Positions 1 to 9,087 of a DNA stretch of 64,000 nucleotides are shown here, in pieces. A program made the translations under genes and the position numbers. The stretch comes from Sinorhizobium fredii (GTDB taxonomy: Bacteria > Pseudomonadota > Alphaproteobacteria > Rhizobiales > Rhizobiaceae), in contig NZ_CP024307.1 in assembly GCF_002944405.1 (NCBI RefSeq), positions 2,128,501-2,192,500 on the forward strand, given 5' to 3'. How positions within the stretch are numbered: position 1 is the first letter of the stretch; every line of letters starts with the position of its first letter. The notes under the pieces were generated by a model that saw only the letters and a list, made by a program, of their open reading frames with translations, was not told the DNA's origin and searched no databases.

Positions 1-773
1 TATCGGCGGGCATGGTCGGCGGAGACCTCCTTGTCGTCTTCGGCGTGGACGACAAGAACCGGCTTGTTGAGCGCAGCCGTGACGCCTGCGGCGTCAAAAT
101 CCTCGACGCGGCGGCCGGACAGGCGCTCGACCATGCCTTCGAACGCCGCCTGCGCCGCCGGTACAAGCGCCATCATCTTGCCGAAGCCCTGGAAGAGCCA
201 AGCCATCTCGCTGGGCGCGCCGATGAGCACCAGCTTCCCCGGCACACGCGCAGGAAGATCGCAAACCACGCCCCCCGCCGCACAGGCCAGGCTGGCGCCG
301 CCGAAGGAATGGCCGATGCAGACATCGAAACCCTCGAAGTGCCGCCATGCGGCATCGATCGCCCGCACCGCCTGCGGCATTGTCAGGGAGCGGCCCGGCG
401 AACCGCCGTGCCCCGGCCAGTCGAGCGCGACAACTTCGGCGCCCGCCGCCAGCAGGCCATCGATCAGCGCGGCCAGGTAGTCGCTGCGCGATCCCCAGCC
501 ATGTGTGAGCAGCACGCGTGGTCCCCTGCCGCTTCCGTGGCGCGGGAAGTGTCGGACGAACACCCAGCCGCCGGCAAAAGACAGCGTGATTTTTCGCGAT
601 TGCTCCATCAACGGCGCCGCAGCGCTCAGCAACGCCCGTTCCTTGCCATTCTTCGGCTTGCGGTTTGGGGTAAGGCAGAATATCCGAAATGCCATTTCGC
701 CGGCGGCCGCGGGAGAGACCGCCGACACGGCCTTGAGCGAGAGGCGGATGACCTTGGTCGCAAAGGATGCCAT
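1..773 (-). CDS. alpha/beta hydrolase (3' end outside window)
   Basis: Leftward reading frame starting at the ATG at 773 and still open at base 1, so the C-terminus is missing. The translation carries the alpha/beta-hydrolase signs: an oxyanion-type LLTHGWG segment near residue 90, a DWPGHGGS strand-turn, and the nucleophile elbow GHSFGG near residue 150. A later LVVHAEDDKEV segment fits the acid-residue strand. The fold predicts a serine hydrolase or esterase; the substrate cannot be read from the sequence. It is divergent from a MarR gene across 47 bases that contain two palindromes, so MarR control of this gene is likely. The start has only a weak ribosome site. Confidence 0.85.
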   Translation of the reverse strand, partial: MASFATKVIRLSLKAVSAVSPAAAGEMAFRIFCLTPNRKPKNGKERALLSAAAPLMEQSRKITLSFAGGWVFVRHFPRHGSGRGPRVLLTHGWGSRSDYLAALIDGLLAAGAEVVALDWPGHGGSPGRSLTMPQAVRAIDAAWRHFEGFDVCIGHSFGGASLACAAGGVVCDLPARVPGKLVLIGAPSEMAWLFQGFGKMMALVPAAQAAFEGMVERLSGRRVEDFDAAGVTAALNKPVLVVHAEDDKEVSADHARR

Positions 774-790
774 AGTGAATCGAGCCCTTA

Positions 791-829
791 ATGTTCAATC
801 ATGAACATATTTGTCCAAGGATGAACAAA
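791..829. promoter_or_regulatory. tandem palindromic operator of the MarR gene
   Basis: Two inverted repeats of the same geometry lie side by side. 791-808 is ATGTTCA-N4-TGAACAT with perfect 7-base arms. 810-829 is TTTGTCCA-N4-TGAACAAA with 7 of 8 matching. Their centres are 20 bases apart, about two helical turns, as for two dimers on one DNA face. They fill the gap between the divergent hydrolase (start 773) and MarR (start about 821). Autoregulation and control of the hydrolase is inference. Confidence 0.6.
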
Positions 830-1318
830 AATCAAGTGACGACCGAAGATCACCATTTTCCCTGGGAGCATCCCCGCTTTCGCAGCTGGATCGCAGTCGG
901 ACGTGCCTGCCAGCTGATGCAGCAGACATTGACCCGCCGACTGGTCCATCTGGAAATCAAGCCGCCGCATCTCGACATCCTGATCAATCTTTACCGCTTC
1001 GATGGCATTTCGCAGCAGGAACTCGCGCGCAAGCTGCTCGTCGGCCGTTCCAACATGAGCATGCTGCTGCCGCAGCTCGAGAGGCGCGGCCTGATCGAGC
1101 GCCGTGGCGATGCCAAGGACAAACGGGTGCTGCGGCTGTCACTGACCGCAGCTGGCCAGGCACTCACCGAAGAGGCGATGGAAATCCAGACGGCGCTGAT
1201 CGAAAGCTCTCACGCCGGCTCTCCGATCGAGGATTGCATGAAGGTCGCGGAATCAATGGAGCGGATCATCTCGACCCTGCTCAAGGAAGATAGCGAACTT
1301 CCAGATCGCGAAAGCTAA
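821..1318 (+). CDS. MarR family transcriptional regulator
   Basis: About 165 residues, usual MarR length. The winged-helix core is clear: a helix ending in IKPPHLDIL, the recognition segment ISQQELARKLLVGRSNMSMLLPQLERRGLI, and the wing RRGDAKDKRVLRLSLTAAG with its Asp-x-Arg pattern. The first in-frame ATG at 791 lies inside a palindrome and has no ribosome site. The ATG at 821 also has a poor one (AAGG directly abutting), so the start is uncertain; 821 is preferred because it leaves the operator untranslated. Divergent from the hydrolase, which it probably controls. The ligand is unknown. Confidence 0.85.
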   Translation: MNKNQVTTEDHHFPWEHPRFRSWIAVGRACQLMQQTLTRRLVHLEIKPPHLDILINLYRFDGISQQELARKLLVGRSNMSMLLPQLERRGLIERRGDAKDKRVLRLSLTAAGQALTEEAMEIQTALIESSHAGSPIEDCMKVAESMERIISTLLKEDSELPDRES

Positions 1319-1368
1319 AGCGCCATGCGTTCAAACGTATTCACGCGGCGCGCTTTAAGCTTTTGATT

Positions 1369-1419
1369 TGTGCATGTCGTCATCCCAAAACCGCTGCACA
1401 CTTTTGAGCGACATGCACA
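1369..1419. repeat. intergenic palindromic repeat, copy 1
   Basis: An 11-base perfect stem, TGTGCATGTCG at 1369-1379 with CGACATGCACA at 1409-1419, encloses the core AAACCGCTGCACACTTTT (about 1388-1405). The same 23-base core recurs at 45522-45544 next to a similar but less perfect stem. It lies between the ends of the MarR gene and the convergent DUF971 gene. It matches a dispersed intergenic palindrome type that I recall from Sinorhizobium chromosomes. It may also stop transcription from both sides. Confidence 0.65.
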
Positions 1420-1426
1420 AGGCTGA

Positions 1427-1801
1427 TCAGCGCGGCTTCTCGGATTTGTCGCGCGACATGCCTTTGTCGGCAAGCTCCTGCTCATAGGCCCTGAAGAGCT
1501 CCTCGCCCGTCTCGCCGAGTTCGCGCAGATAGGTCCAGGTGTAGATACCCGTGTCGTGGAAATCGTCGAAACCGATCCTTACCGCATAGTTGCCGGTCGG
1601 CTGGACCGAGATGATCTGGACGTTGCGCTTGCCCGGAACTGTCACGCGCTGGCCCGGTCCGTGGCCCTGCACTTCCGCCGATGGGGAAAGCACGCGCAAC
1701 AGTTCCGCCGAAAGATCGAAGGTGGCGCCGTCGTCGAAGCTCACCGTCAGCCGGTGGCGATCCTTCGATACACGCAGTTCGGTCGGCCAGAATTCACTCA
1801 T
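1427..1801 (-). CDS. DUF971 domain-containing protein
   Basis: 124 residues. It consists almost entirely of a DUF971 domain, the fold also found at the N-terminus of gamma-butyrobetaine hydroxylase: [21 protein letters not shown] at the start, [14 protein letters not shown] in the middle and the conserved [20 protein letters not shown] segment near residue 80. The start at 1801 is chosen because GGAG lies 7 bases upstream; the ATG at 1807 would be only one base from it. Small stand-alone DUF971 proteins are often linked to Fe-S or molybdenum cofactor genes, and moaA follows divergently here. No function is assigned. Confidence 0.85.
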   Translation of the reverse strand: MSEFWPTELRVSKDRHRLTVSFDDGATFDLSAELLRVLSPSAEVQGHGPGQRVTVPGKRNVQIISVQPTGNYAVRIGFDDFHDTGIYTWTYLRELGETGEELFRAYEQELADKGMSRDKSEKPR

Positions 1802-1962
1802 CGTCATGCTCCGTTTCTCGGCCCTCGTTGAGTAAAGCAGAATTGAACCGGCGAAAATCTCCCGAAGGCGACTTTCCCGATATTTCAAGAACACTTTGCG
1901 ACGTTATGCGCCTTGACGCGACCTCTTTCGGTCACGACATTGGGGGCGCAGGGAGAACAGAC

Positions 1963-3012
1963 TTGAACACGGCCGCCATAGACCAGACCAACGCACGACC
2001 GCTCGACAGAATGACCGCGCCGATGATCGACCCCTTCGGCCGCATGGTCACCTATTTGCGCGTCTCGGTCACCGACCGCTGCGATTTCCGCTGCACCTAT
2101 TGCATGGCGGAGCACATGACCTTCCTGCCGAAGAAGGATCTTCTGACGCTGGAAGAGCTGCACCGGCTCTGTTCCGCCTTCATCGCCAAGGGCGTACGCA
2201 AGCTGAGGCTCACCGGCGGCGAGCCGCTGGTGCGCAAGAACATCATGTTCCTCGTGCGCGAACTCGGCAAGGAAATCGAAGCAGGTCGGCTCGACGAACT
2301 GACGGTGACCACCAATGGCTCACAGCTCTCGAAATTCGCCGCCGAACTGGCTGATTGCGGCGTGCGGCGGATCAACGTCTCGCTCGACACGCGCGATCCG
2401 GACAAGTTCCGCGAGATCACCCGCTGGGGCGAGCTTGCGAAGGTCCTCGAAGGCGTCGATGCAGCACAGGCGGCCGGGCTGAAGGTCAAGATCAACGCGG
2501 TGGCGCTCAAGGGCTTCAACGATGCCGAGATCCCCGAGCTGATCCGCTGGACGCATGGCCGCGGCATGGACCTGACGCTGATCGAGACCATGCCGATGGG
2601 CGAGATCGACGAGGACCGCACCGATCACTACCTGCCGCTCTCGGAGATGCGCGAGCGGCTCGAGAGGGAGTTCACGCTCAAGGACATTCCCTACCGTACC
2701 GGCGGCCCCGCCCGTTACGTGGAGGTGGCGGAAACCGGCGGCCGCCTCGGCCTCATCACGCCGATGACCCATAATTTCTGCGAAAGCTGCAACCGCGTCC
2801 GTCTCACCTGTACCGGTACGCTCTATATGTGCCTCGGCCAGAACGACGCCGCAGATCTGCGCGCCGCCCTGCGCGCCACCGACGACGACGCCTATCTCTA
2901 CCAGGTGATCGACGAAGCGATCGGCCGCAAGCCGAAGGGCCATGATTTCATCATCGACCGCGAGCACAACCGCCCGGCGGTCGCCCGCCACATGAGCGTA
3001 ACCGGCGGCTGA
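1963..3012 (+). CDS. moaA: GTP 3',8-cyclase MoaA
   Basis: Radical-SAM enzyme making the first intermediate of molybdenum cofactor synthesis from GTP. The N-terminal radical-SAM cluster motif CDFRCTYC lies at residues 40-47 and the GGEP segment near residue 86. The second cluster, [18 protein letters not shown], lies near residue 273. The protein ends in the Gly-Gly pair known to be needed for MoaA activity. The start is taken as TTG at 1963 because GGGAG lies 7 bases upstream; this gives 349 residues, the usual length. The frame stays open further upstream, but that part does not resemble MoaA. mobA and mobB lie 4 kb downstream on the same strand. Confidence 0.95.
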   Translation: MNTAAIDQTNARPLDRMTAPMIDPFGRMVTYLRVSVTDRCDFRCTYCMAEHMTFLPKKDLLTLEELHRLCSAFIAKGVRKLRLTGGEPLVRKNIMFLVRELGKEIEAGRLDELTVTTNGSQLSKFAAELADCGVRRINVSLDTRDPDKFREITRWGELAKVLEGVDAAQAAGLKVKINAVALKGFNDAEIPELIRWTHGRGMDLTLIETMPMGEIDEDRTDHYLPLSEMRERLEREFTLKDIPYRTGGPARYVEVAETGGRLGLITPMTHNFCESCNRVRLTCTGTLYMCLGQNDAADLRAALRATDDDAYLYQVIDEAIGRKPKGHDFIIDREHNRPAVARHMSVTGG

Positions 3013-3039
3013 CATTAAAGCGACGTCGGCGCGAGAATA

Positions 3040-3150
3040 TTGCCCCTCATCCGCCTGCCGGCACCTTCTCCAAGCGAGCGGGGCGAAGGGGTATGCCGCC
3101 GCCTTGTCCCCTCTCCCCGCCTGCGGGGAGAGGGCTAGGGTGAGGGGCAA
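3040..3150. repeat. RIME-type palindromic element
   Basis: About 111 bases bounded by TTGCCCCTCA (3040-3049) and its inverse TGAGGGGCAA (3141-3150). Inside is a strong hairpin with 11-base arms, CCCTCTCCCCG at 3109-3119 and CGGGGAGAGGG at 3124-3134. Length, ends and inner hairpin fit the RIME intergenic mosaic elements of rhizobia. It fills the gap between the convergent 3' ends of moaA and the chemoreceptor gene. Confidence 0.75.
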
Positions 3151-3158
3151 ATTCCCAA

Positions 3159-5702
3159 CTACGCGGCGTAGGTCGACCGATATTGGCCCTGCACATCCTG
3201 GCCGCCCGTTCCGGTCTTGAACCGCTCGATCTTTTCGTTCAGCACCTCCACCTGCCGCCGCAGGCCGTGAATCTCCGCGGTATTCTCTTCGACCATGGCG
3301 GCGTTCTGCTGGGTGATCAGTTCGACCTCGTGAACGGCCGCGTTGACCTCGTTGAGGCCGGTATACTGTTCGGCGGCGGCGGCTTCGATATTGGCGACCA
3401 GTTGGTGGATGGTTCCGATATGGTCGTTGATCACCGACAGGGCATCGCCAGTCTCCTGGACCAATGCCACGCCGCTGCGCACCTGGGCGGAGCTTGCCGA
3501 GATCAGTCCCTTGATCTCCCGTGCTGCGCCGGCGCAGCGCTGGGCCAGTTCGCGGACTTCCTGCGCCACCACGGCAAAGCCGCGGCCCGCCTCGCCGGCG
3601 CGCGCAGCCTCGACGCCGGCATTGAGCGCCAGGAGGTTGGTCTGGAAGGCGATCTCGTCGATGACGCCGATGATCGTGCCGATCTTTTCCGACGAGCGGT
3701 TGATTTCCGCCATGGCGTCGATCGCCTTGGCGACGACCTGACCGGAATGCTGGGCGTAGGAGTTCGTCTCGTCGACCGAAACGGTGGTCTTGCGAGCGCT
3801 CTCGGCGGTGGTGCGGACGATTTCGGTGAGCTGCCGCAGGGCGCGTGAGCTTTCCTCGAGTGCTGCCGCCTGCTGCTCGGTGCGGCGCGCCAGATCGTCG
3901 GCCGAGGCCGAGAGATTGCCGGTGCCGCCGGTGATCTCCTCGGTGACGAGGCGGACATCGGTCAGCGTCGCGCGGAGCGCGTCGACGGCATTGTTGTAGG
4001 TCCGCGCCATCATCACGTAGTCGGCCGGCAGATCCTCCGCCATACCCTCTTCCAGGTTGCCGGCGGCGAGCTGCGCAAGGACGTCCGACAGCGCATTGAG
4101 CGCTTGCATCTGCTCGGCCTCGATGCGGGCGCGTTCGGCGGATCGCCGCGCCTCCTCCTCGGCCGACAGGGTACGGGCCGCCTGGGCTTCGCGCTCAAGC
4201 CGGATATTTTCCAAGGCATTGTCGCGGAAGACGGCGACGGAACGCACCATGTCGCCGATCTCGTCGCCGCGATTGCGGCCTTCGATCGCCACTTCAAGGT
4301 CGCCCTTGGCAAGCCGGGTCATGGTTTCGGTGACCCGTTTCAGCGGACCACGCAGCGTCTCGACGAGCATCAGCCCACCGATGATCGCAAGCAGCGTGCC
4401 GGCAACCATGGCGACGATCGAGACTGTCGCCGAACGCTGGCTATCCTGTTTGCCCGCTTCCTGAGCGCTGCTGACGAAACTCTCGAGCGTGGCGCTCGCC
4501 TTCGCAACAAGGCTCGAAGCTTCCGCCTTGGCGGCCTGCCACCGGGCGCCCACATCGATCAAGGCGGCGCTGCCCTTGTCGATATCGTCCAGCGACGGCC
4601 CGAGCTTGGCCGGCAGGTCGCGCAATGCGGCGTTCTTGCCACCGAGGTCTGACAGCTTGCCGGCCGTCTCGCGAACGGCGTTGATGTCGGCGACGATCGG
4701 CGTGCGACTCGCCGCGTCGAGCTTGCGGTGCAGTTCGCTGATGTGCAGCCGGGTGCTGGCGAGGCCCTTGAACGTGTCGTCCATCAGCGCGATCAGCGTC
4801 TTCAACGTGGAAATTTCCCCGTCCATGCTGACGAAGCGCTTGGCGGCCGTATCGGAATTCTTCGCAGCCTCCTTGGCGAAGTCGGCTTCATATTTGGAGA
4901 ACTTGCTGAGGATCGGCACGAAGGCGTTTTTCTTCGCTTCGTTATCCTGTACTCCGGCCAGAATCGCCTGAATCTTCTGCGCCTGCTCCTTGATCTCGGC
5001 GATCGGCTTCTTGACCTGGTCGGAGGCGATCCGCTCGGATTCGCCAATCTGCTTCATCAGGTGCGGCAGCAGCTTGGTGGCCTGTTCGATCTTCGCGTCG
5101 GGATTGACGGCCATCGTCACCGGCAGGCGGAACTTCTTGATTCGCTCAGCGAGCCCCTGATAGGCGGCCGCATCGAAGAGCAGCGCCTTGGCGAAGGCTT
5201 CCTTCTCGCCTGATTCCTCCTGAAGGATGTCGATCTGCTTATAGGCGCCGTTGCCGTTCTTGGTCATTTCGGCGAGCGCCGCTTCCAGCGATTTCGTCAC
5301 CGTCTCGCGTTCGACCTGAACGGCCCAGAGCTTGTCGGTCTGGCTGCGCATCGCTTCGCCGAGAGCGACGACAGAGGCGATCTGCGCCCGGTCCTCTTCC
5401 CGTGTCAGCAAGGATTCGAGCGACCTGACCCCCTCCTCCTGCTCGTCGATCATCATCGCGAGCCGGCCGCGGCTTTCCTCGCCCGGATCGTCCAGGAAGT
5501 CCTGCAGCGCAGTGCGCAGGGCCTGGAAATCCGACAGATTGTTGATGGTTTCGCGGGTCACTGTCATGTGGCCGTTGAGCGTACGGGCCGTAAAGAAGCC
5601 GACAAGCCCGATACCGGCGATCAAGGCCACCAGCGGAACGACGAAAAGGAGGACTTTCGTGACGATGCGCAGGCGCTGCAGAAGACGATCGATGACAGAC
5701 AT
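3159..5702 (-). CDS. methyl-accepting chemotaxis protein with very large helical sensor (McpZ-like)
   Basis: 847 residues. One membrane helix at about 16-42, then about 380 mostly helical periplasmic residues without a Cache or four-helix-bundle pattern that I can recognise. A second membrane helix lies at about 426-447, then a HAMP region with a second HAMP-like segment, then the cytoplasmic signalling domain. The hairpin tip is conserved near residues 680-725 ([20 protein letters not shown]). The unusually long helical sensor resembles S. meliloti McpZ; identity is likely but not proven. The start at 5702 begins the cytoplasmic N-tail just before helix 1. The C-terminus has no obvious CheR/CheB-tethering pentapeptide. 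Ligand unknown. Confidence 0.88.
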   Translation of the reverse strand: MSVIDRLLQRLRIVTKVLLFVVPLVALIAGIGLVGFFTARTLNGHMTVTRETINNLSDFQALRTALQDFLDDPGEESRGRLAMMIDEQEEGVRSLESLLTREEDRAQIASVVALGEAMRSQTDKLWAVQVERETVTKSLEAALAEMTKNGNGAYKQIDILQEESGEKEAFAKALLFDAAAYQGLAERIKKFRLPVTMAVNPDAKIEQATKLLPHLMKQIGESERIASDQVKKPIAEIKEQAQKIQAILAGVQDNEAKKNAFVPILSKFSKYEADFAKEAAKNSDTAAKRFVSMDGEISTLKTLIALMDDTFKGLASTRLHISELHRKLDAASRTPIVADINAVRETAGKLSDLGGKNAALRDLPAKLGPSLDDIDKGSAALIDVGARWQAAKAEASSLVAKASATLESFVSSAQEAGKQDSQRSATVSIVAMVAGTLLAIIGGLMLVETLRGPLKRVTETMTRLAKGDLEVAIEGRNRGDEIGDMVRSVAVFRDNALENIRLEREAQAARTLSAEEEARRSAERARIEAEQMQALNALSDVLAQLAAGNLEEGMAEDLPADYVMMARTYNNAVDALRATLTDVRLVTEEITGGTGNLSASADDLARRTEQQAAALEESSRALRQLTEIVRTTAESARKTTVSVDETNSYAQHSGQVVAKAIDAMAEINRSSEKIGTIIGVIDEIAFQTNLLALNAGVEAARAGEAGRGFAVVAQEVRELAQRCAGAAREIKGLISASSAQVRSGVALVQETGDALSVINDHIGTIHQLVANIEAAAAEQYTGLNEVNAAVHEVELITQQNAAMVEENTAEIHGLRRQVEVLNEKIERFKTGTGGQDVQGQYRSTYAA

Positions 5703-6122
5703 TGCGAACCCCGATTTTGTTATGAGGAACATGTCCGCGCGGTTGGAGTGCTTGGCGGCCGCTGGCGGCAGCACAGGCATCAACGACTGCCGGCGGAAGC
5801 ACCTCCCTGGCTTCGGCTGGCAGTCCTGGGATCGACGGCTGCTGCGTTTCCGGGCCGTCGCCACCGATCGCATCATGCGATTGGACTGCGGAATCATCGG
5901 GACGATAGGCAGCGAAACTTAAGATTCCGCGAATGGACAGCACCTGCGCCCGCACCGCGTGCGTCCTTGAGAGCCGCGCAGCGAGTTTGCCGCGCGTCAA
6001 AACGCTTCCGACGCAAACACGTCCTTGAGTTTGCGCGCTTTGGACGTCAAAGCTCTACCACAGGGCGCCTCGACGGATTCGCCCGGTCCCGCCCAGAACG
6101 CCCTCAGCCAAGGTCATCGGGA
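5703..6122. other. 420-bp gap between divergent chemoreceptor and DMT genes
   Basis: No convincing gene. The chemoreceptor frame stays open upstream of 5702, but the extension is Arg/Ser/Pro-rich and non-membrane, so it is probably leader DNA. The region should hold both divergent promoters; I see no clear consensus boxes. Confidence 0.4.
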
Positions 6123-7031
6123 ATGCATTCCTCAGCCAATATCCGCGGCATCGCCTTCATGACGCTTGCCATGGCCGGTTTCTCCTGCAACGACGCCCTC
6201 GTCAAATCCGTCACGGGCGTCATGAACACGGGTCAGATCATATTCGTGCGCGGCTTGATGACGACGCTGATGATACTGCTAATCGCCCACCGCTTCGGCG
6301 CGCTACGCCCGGTTCGCACAGTCTTCAGGCCGGTGATCATGCTCCGCATCGCCATGGAGGCATTGGCCTCGCTGACCTACATCTCCGCTCTCGGTCACAT
6401 CCCGCTCGCCAATGCCTCGGCGATCATGCAGGCCCTGCCGCTGGCGGTCACGCTCGGCGCCGCGCTGTTTCTCAGCGAGCCGGTAGGATGGCGGCGCTGG
6501 AGCGCAATCGTGATCGGCTTCGTCGGCGTGCTGATCGTGCTCCGGCCCGGGCCTGAAGGTTTTACGCCGGCCGCACTGACGGTCGTAGCCTGCGTCTTCT
6601 TCACCGCGACACGCGATCTCTGCACCCGCCGCATCGGCGCCGACGTGCCGTCGCTCTTCATCTCCGTCACGACTTCACTCGTGACGACGCTGATGGGTGC
6701 CGCGCTGATCGTCCCTTTCGGCGGCTGGCAGCCGGTATCCGCAAGTTCTCTGACCCATCTCGCCGGCGCCAGCGTGCTCCTCATGCTCGGCTATCAGACC
6801 ATCGTGCTCGCCATGCGCGACGGCGATATCTCGGTGGTTGCCCCTTTCCGCTATACGAGCCTTCTCTGGGCGATCACCATCGGCATCGTCTTCTTCTCGG
6901 AGACGCCGGACCGCTGGATGCTGGCCGGCGTTGCCGTTATCGTCGGCTCGGGCCTCTACACTTTCTATCGCGAGAGCCTGCGCGGGCGCCGACCGGTGGC
7001 GCAGCGCTCTCCCGGCGGGCCGCTCGAATAG
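6123..7031 (+). CDS. DMT superfamily transporter (EamA domains)
   Basis: 302 residues with about ten hydrophobic helices arranged as two EamA repeats, the drug/metabolite exporter architecture. The first repeat starts at GIAFMTLAMAGFSCNDALVKS and carries the typical SLTYISALGHIPLANASAIM stretch; the second ends with APFRYTSLLWAITIGIVFFSE. The start at 6123 places the first helix about ten residues in. It sits 13 bases before mobA, so co-transcription is possible, but a transport link to the molybdenum cofactor is not implied. The substrate cannot be told. Confidence 0.9.
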   Translation: MHSSANIRGIAFMTLAMAGFSCNDALVKSVTGVMNTGQIIFVRGLMTTLMILLIAHRFGALRPVRTVFRPVIMLRIAMEALASLTYISALGHIPLANASAIMQALPLAVTLGAALFLSEPVGWRRWSAIVIGFVGVLIVLRPGPEGFTPAALTVVACVFFTATRDLCTRRIGADVPSLFISVTTSLVTTLMGAALIVPFGGWQPVSASSLTHLAGASVLLMLGYQTIVLAMRDGDISVVAPFRYTSLLWAITIGIVFFSETPDRWMLAGVAVIVGSGLYTFYRESLRGRRPVAQRSPGGPLE

Positions 7032-7044
7032 AGGACGCTGAAGG

Positions 7045-7704
7045 ATGGCCGGAAACACCGCGATGACGAGCCCCCGCCCGCCCGCAGTCATTCTCGCCGG
7101 CGGACGGTCGTCGCGCATGGGCAAACAGAAGGCGGCGGTCATGCTCGGCGGGCAATCCATGCTCGCCCGCGTCGTCGAGCGACTGTCGCCGCAAGCGGCC
7201 AGCATTGCAATCAACCTCAATGCCGATCCGGGCATCGCCTTGCCCGGCGATTATCCCGTCCTTGGGGACACGATGCCCGGTTTGCCCGGCCCGCTCGCCG
7301 GCGTGCTAACCGCCCTACGACACGCCGGCGAGATCGCGCCCGCGGCAAGCCATGTTCTGACGGTGCCGATCGATGCACCCTTCTTCCCGGCCACGCTTGC
7401 TGCTCGGCTTCAGGGGTCGCTGGTCACCGGAAACGAAATTGCCGTCGCCTGGTCTCTCGGAGAGATGCATCCGCTCTTCGCCCTTTGGCCCATCGCGATC
7501 GCCGACGATCTCGATGCCTGGATCCGCACCGATGAGAAACGCCGCGTCCGAGCGTTCATCGCCCGTCATCCATCGGTCGCGGTAGACTTCCCGCTCGCCG
7601 CGACGAAAGCGGGGCCGCTCGACCCGTTCTTCAACGTCAACACCCCGCAGCAGCTTGAAGAAGCTGAACAATGGCTGAACCGCCTCGAGGATTCCGAACC
7701 ATGA
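7045..7704 (+). CDS. mobA: molybdenum cofactor guanylyltransferase MobA
   Basis: 219 residues. MobA transfers GMP from GTP to Mo-molybdopterin to form the guanine dinucleotide cofactor. The nucleotide-binding signature LAGGRSSRMGKQKA lies at about residues 17-30; PLAGVLTAL and the Asp-containing VPIDAPFFP segment follow, and FNVNTPQQLEEAE closes the protein as in the family. An alternative start is the ATG at 7063 (MTSPRP). Its stop overlaps the mobB start by 4 bases (ATGA), implying translational coupling. Confidence 0.93.
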   Translation: MAGNTAMTSPRPPAVILAGGRSSRMGKQKAAVMLGGQSMLARVVERLSPQAASIAINLNADPGIALPGDYPVLGDTMPGLPGPLAGVLTALRHAGEIAPAASHVLTVPIDAPFFPATLAARLQGSLVTGNEIAVAWSLGEMHPLFALWPIAIADDLDAWIRTDEKRRVRAFIARHPSVAVDFPLAATKAGPLDPFFNVNTPQQLEEAEQWLNRLEDSEP

Positions 7705-8228
7705 CCGCATCCAAGATTTTCGGCATCGCCGGCTGGAAGAACTCCGGCAAGACCGGCCTCATGGTCCGGCTTGTCAGCGAAATGACCCGGCGCGGCCATG
7801 TGGTGTCGACCGTCAAGCATGCCCACCACGACTTCGACATCGACAAGGTCGGAGCCGACAGCTATCGCCATCGCGAGGCCGGTGCTCACGAAGTGACGAT
7901 CGTCTCATCGACCCGCTTTGCGATCATGCATGAATTGCGCGGCGCACCGGAGCCCAGCTTCGAGGAAATCCTGGCGCGGCTGGCGCCCTGCGATCTGGTG
8001 CTGATCGAGGGTTACAAGCGCGAACCGATCCCGAAGATCGAGGCTCGCCGGCTGGAATCGGCGAACCGTGAGCCGCTCGCGCCAACCGACCCGCATATCG
8101 TCGCGATCGCCGCCGACCACCCGGTCGCCGAGACCGAGCTTCCCGTCTTCGACCTTGACGACACGGCAGCGATTGCCGACTTCGTCGAGAGGACGACCGG
8201 GCTGCGGCGCTCGTCTTGGTCTAGATAG
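7701..8228 (+). CDS. mobB: molybdopterin-guanine dinucleotide biosynthesis protein MobB
   Basis: 175 residues. A small P-loop GTPase that assists MobA. The Walker A segment is GWKNSGKTGL at about residues 9-18, followed by STVKHAHHDFDIDKVGADSYRHREAGA and LVLIEGYKREPIPKIE, all typical of MobB. The ATG at 7701 overlaps the mobA stop, so an earlier in-frame start inside mobA was not used. No terminator follows immediately. Confidence 0.93.
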   Translation: MTASKIFGIAGWKNSGKTGLMVRLVSEMTRRGHVVSTVKHAHHDFDIDKVGADSYRHREAGAHEVTIVSSTRFAIMHELRGAPEPSFEEILARLAPCDLVLIEGYKREPIPKIEARRLESANREPLAPTDPHIVAIAADHPVAETELPVFDLDDTAAIADFVERTTGLRRSSWSR

Positions 8229-8690
8229 CCACCGCCATTTTGCCCCTCGTTCCTGAGCCTTGAAAAGTCTGGCTGCAGATTTCCGGGCGTTCAGCTAACT
8301 TGCTTTGCCGCCACTATTTTGCCCGGACGGATTTGGCGTGAGCTTACCAACGGCCCTAAATGGGTGGAGAGCGGTATTAGGCGCTCAGTGTTTCACAATA
8401 AAAGAAACTGCCGCTGTGTCGCAGGCGCGGCGACAGGTGGCGCAAGGGGCGGGCAGGTCCGCTGGTTCGCGGCGAATTTTTGAGATTATCTGCTAGACCG
8501 ACGCTCTATTTGGCAAAGCAAACTCCTGCATCGACCTATTCTGGGTGACGCCCGAGCCAGCTCAGAGGCACATCGCTGGCTCAACCGCGAGGGCAGCATC
8601 GTCATTCAAAACATCTGGCGCCCCGCGCCGGGAAAGAATGCAATCGCCCTCGTCGATCCGGCCACCCGCGAACCAAATAAGGAACATGAC
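8229..8690. other. 462-bp gap with a possible decayed gene fragment
   Basis: No intact gene. From about 8527 the sequence reads coding-like in two frames: NSCIDLFWVTPE in one, then HRWLNREGSIVIQNIWRPA continuing in the other and running without a stop into the cupin ATG at 8691. This could be the tail of a frameshifted ancestral gene or of a longer cupin-gene ancestor. The family was not recognised. Confidence 0.3.
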
Positions 8691-9047
8691 ATGTCACTGT
8701 TGATTACTATCGATACCGATCCGGACTTCACACCAAAGGACGCGGTCCCCGCACCGGAACGGCTCATTTCGGGGAATCCATTCTTCAAGACCTGGGCACA
8801 GGATGCCTCGAAAGGCGAGAAGGTGCTGACTGGCGTCTGGGAGGCGACGCCTGGCGAGCATCATTCGATCAAAGGGACCACCTATGAATTCTGCCATATC
8901 ATATCGGGTCTCGTGGAAATCGAGGAGAAGGGCGGCGAGACGAAGACCTATCGCGCTGGTGACAGCTTCGTCATGAAGCCTGGTTTCGTCGGTGTTTGGC
9001 GCACGATCGAGACTGTACGCAAGATCTACGTTTGTGTTTACGAGTGA
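8691..9047 (+). CDS. cupin domain-containing protein (DUF861 type)
   Basis: 118 residues forming one small cupin barrel. PGEHHSIKGTTYEFCHIISGLVEIEE fits the first cupin motif (Gly, His and Glu), and YRAGDSFVMKPGFVGVWRTIE fits the second with the DUF861 W-x-T ending. AAGGA sits upstream of the ATG. Small cupins of this type frequently accompany FAD amine/amino-acid oxidase and aldehyde dehydrogenase genes, and here it is convergent with such an operon. Whether it is an enzyme or a small-molecule binder is open. Confidence 0.85.
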   Translation: MSLLITIDTDPDFTPKDAVPAPERLISGNPFFKTWAQDASKGEKVLTGVWEATPGEHHSIKGTTYEFCHIISGLVEIEEKGGETKTYRAGDSFVMKPGFVGVWRTIETVRKIYVCVYE

Positions 9048-9051
9048 CAGC

Positions 9052-9087
9052 AAAACTCAGGTGCGCCCGACTGTAGGCGCACCTGAG
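9052..9087 (-). terminator. hairpin terminator for the leftward catabolic operon
   Basis: A perfect 12-base stem, CTCAGGTGCGCC at 9056-9067 and GGCGCACCTGAG at 9076-9087, with an 8-base loop. On the minus strand it is followed by TTTTG, so it terminates transcription coming from the aldehyde dehydrogenase gene. It may also slow cupin transcripts from the other side. Confidence 0.75.
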
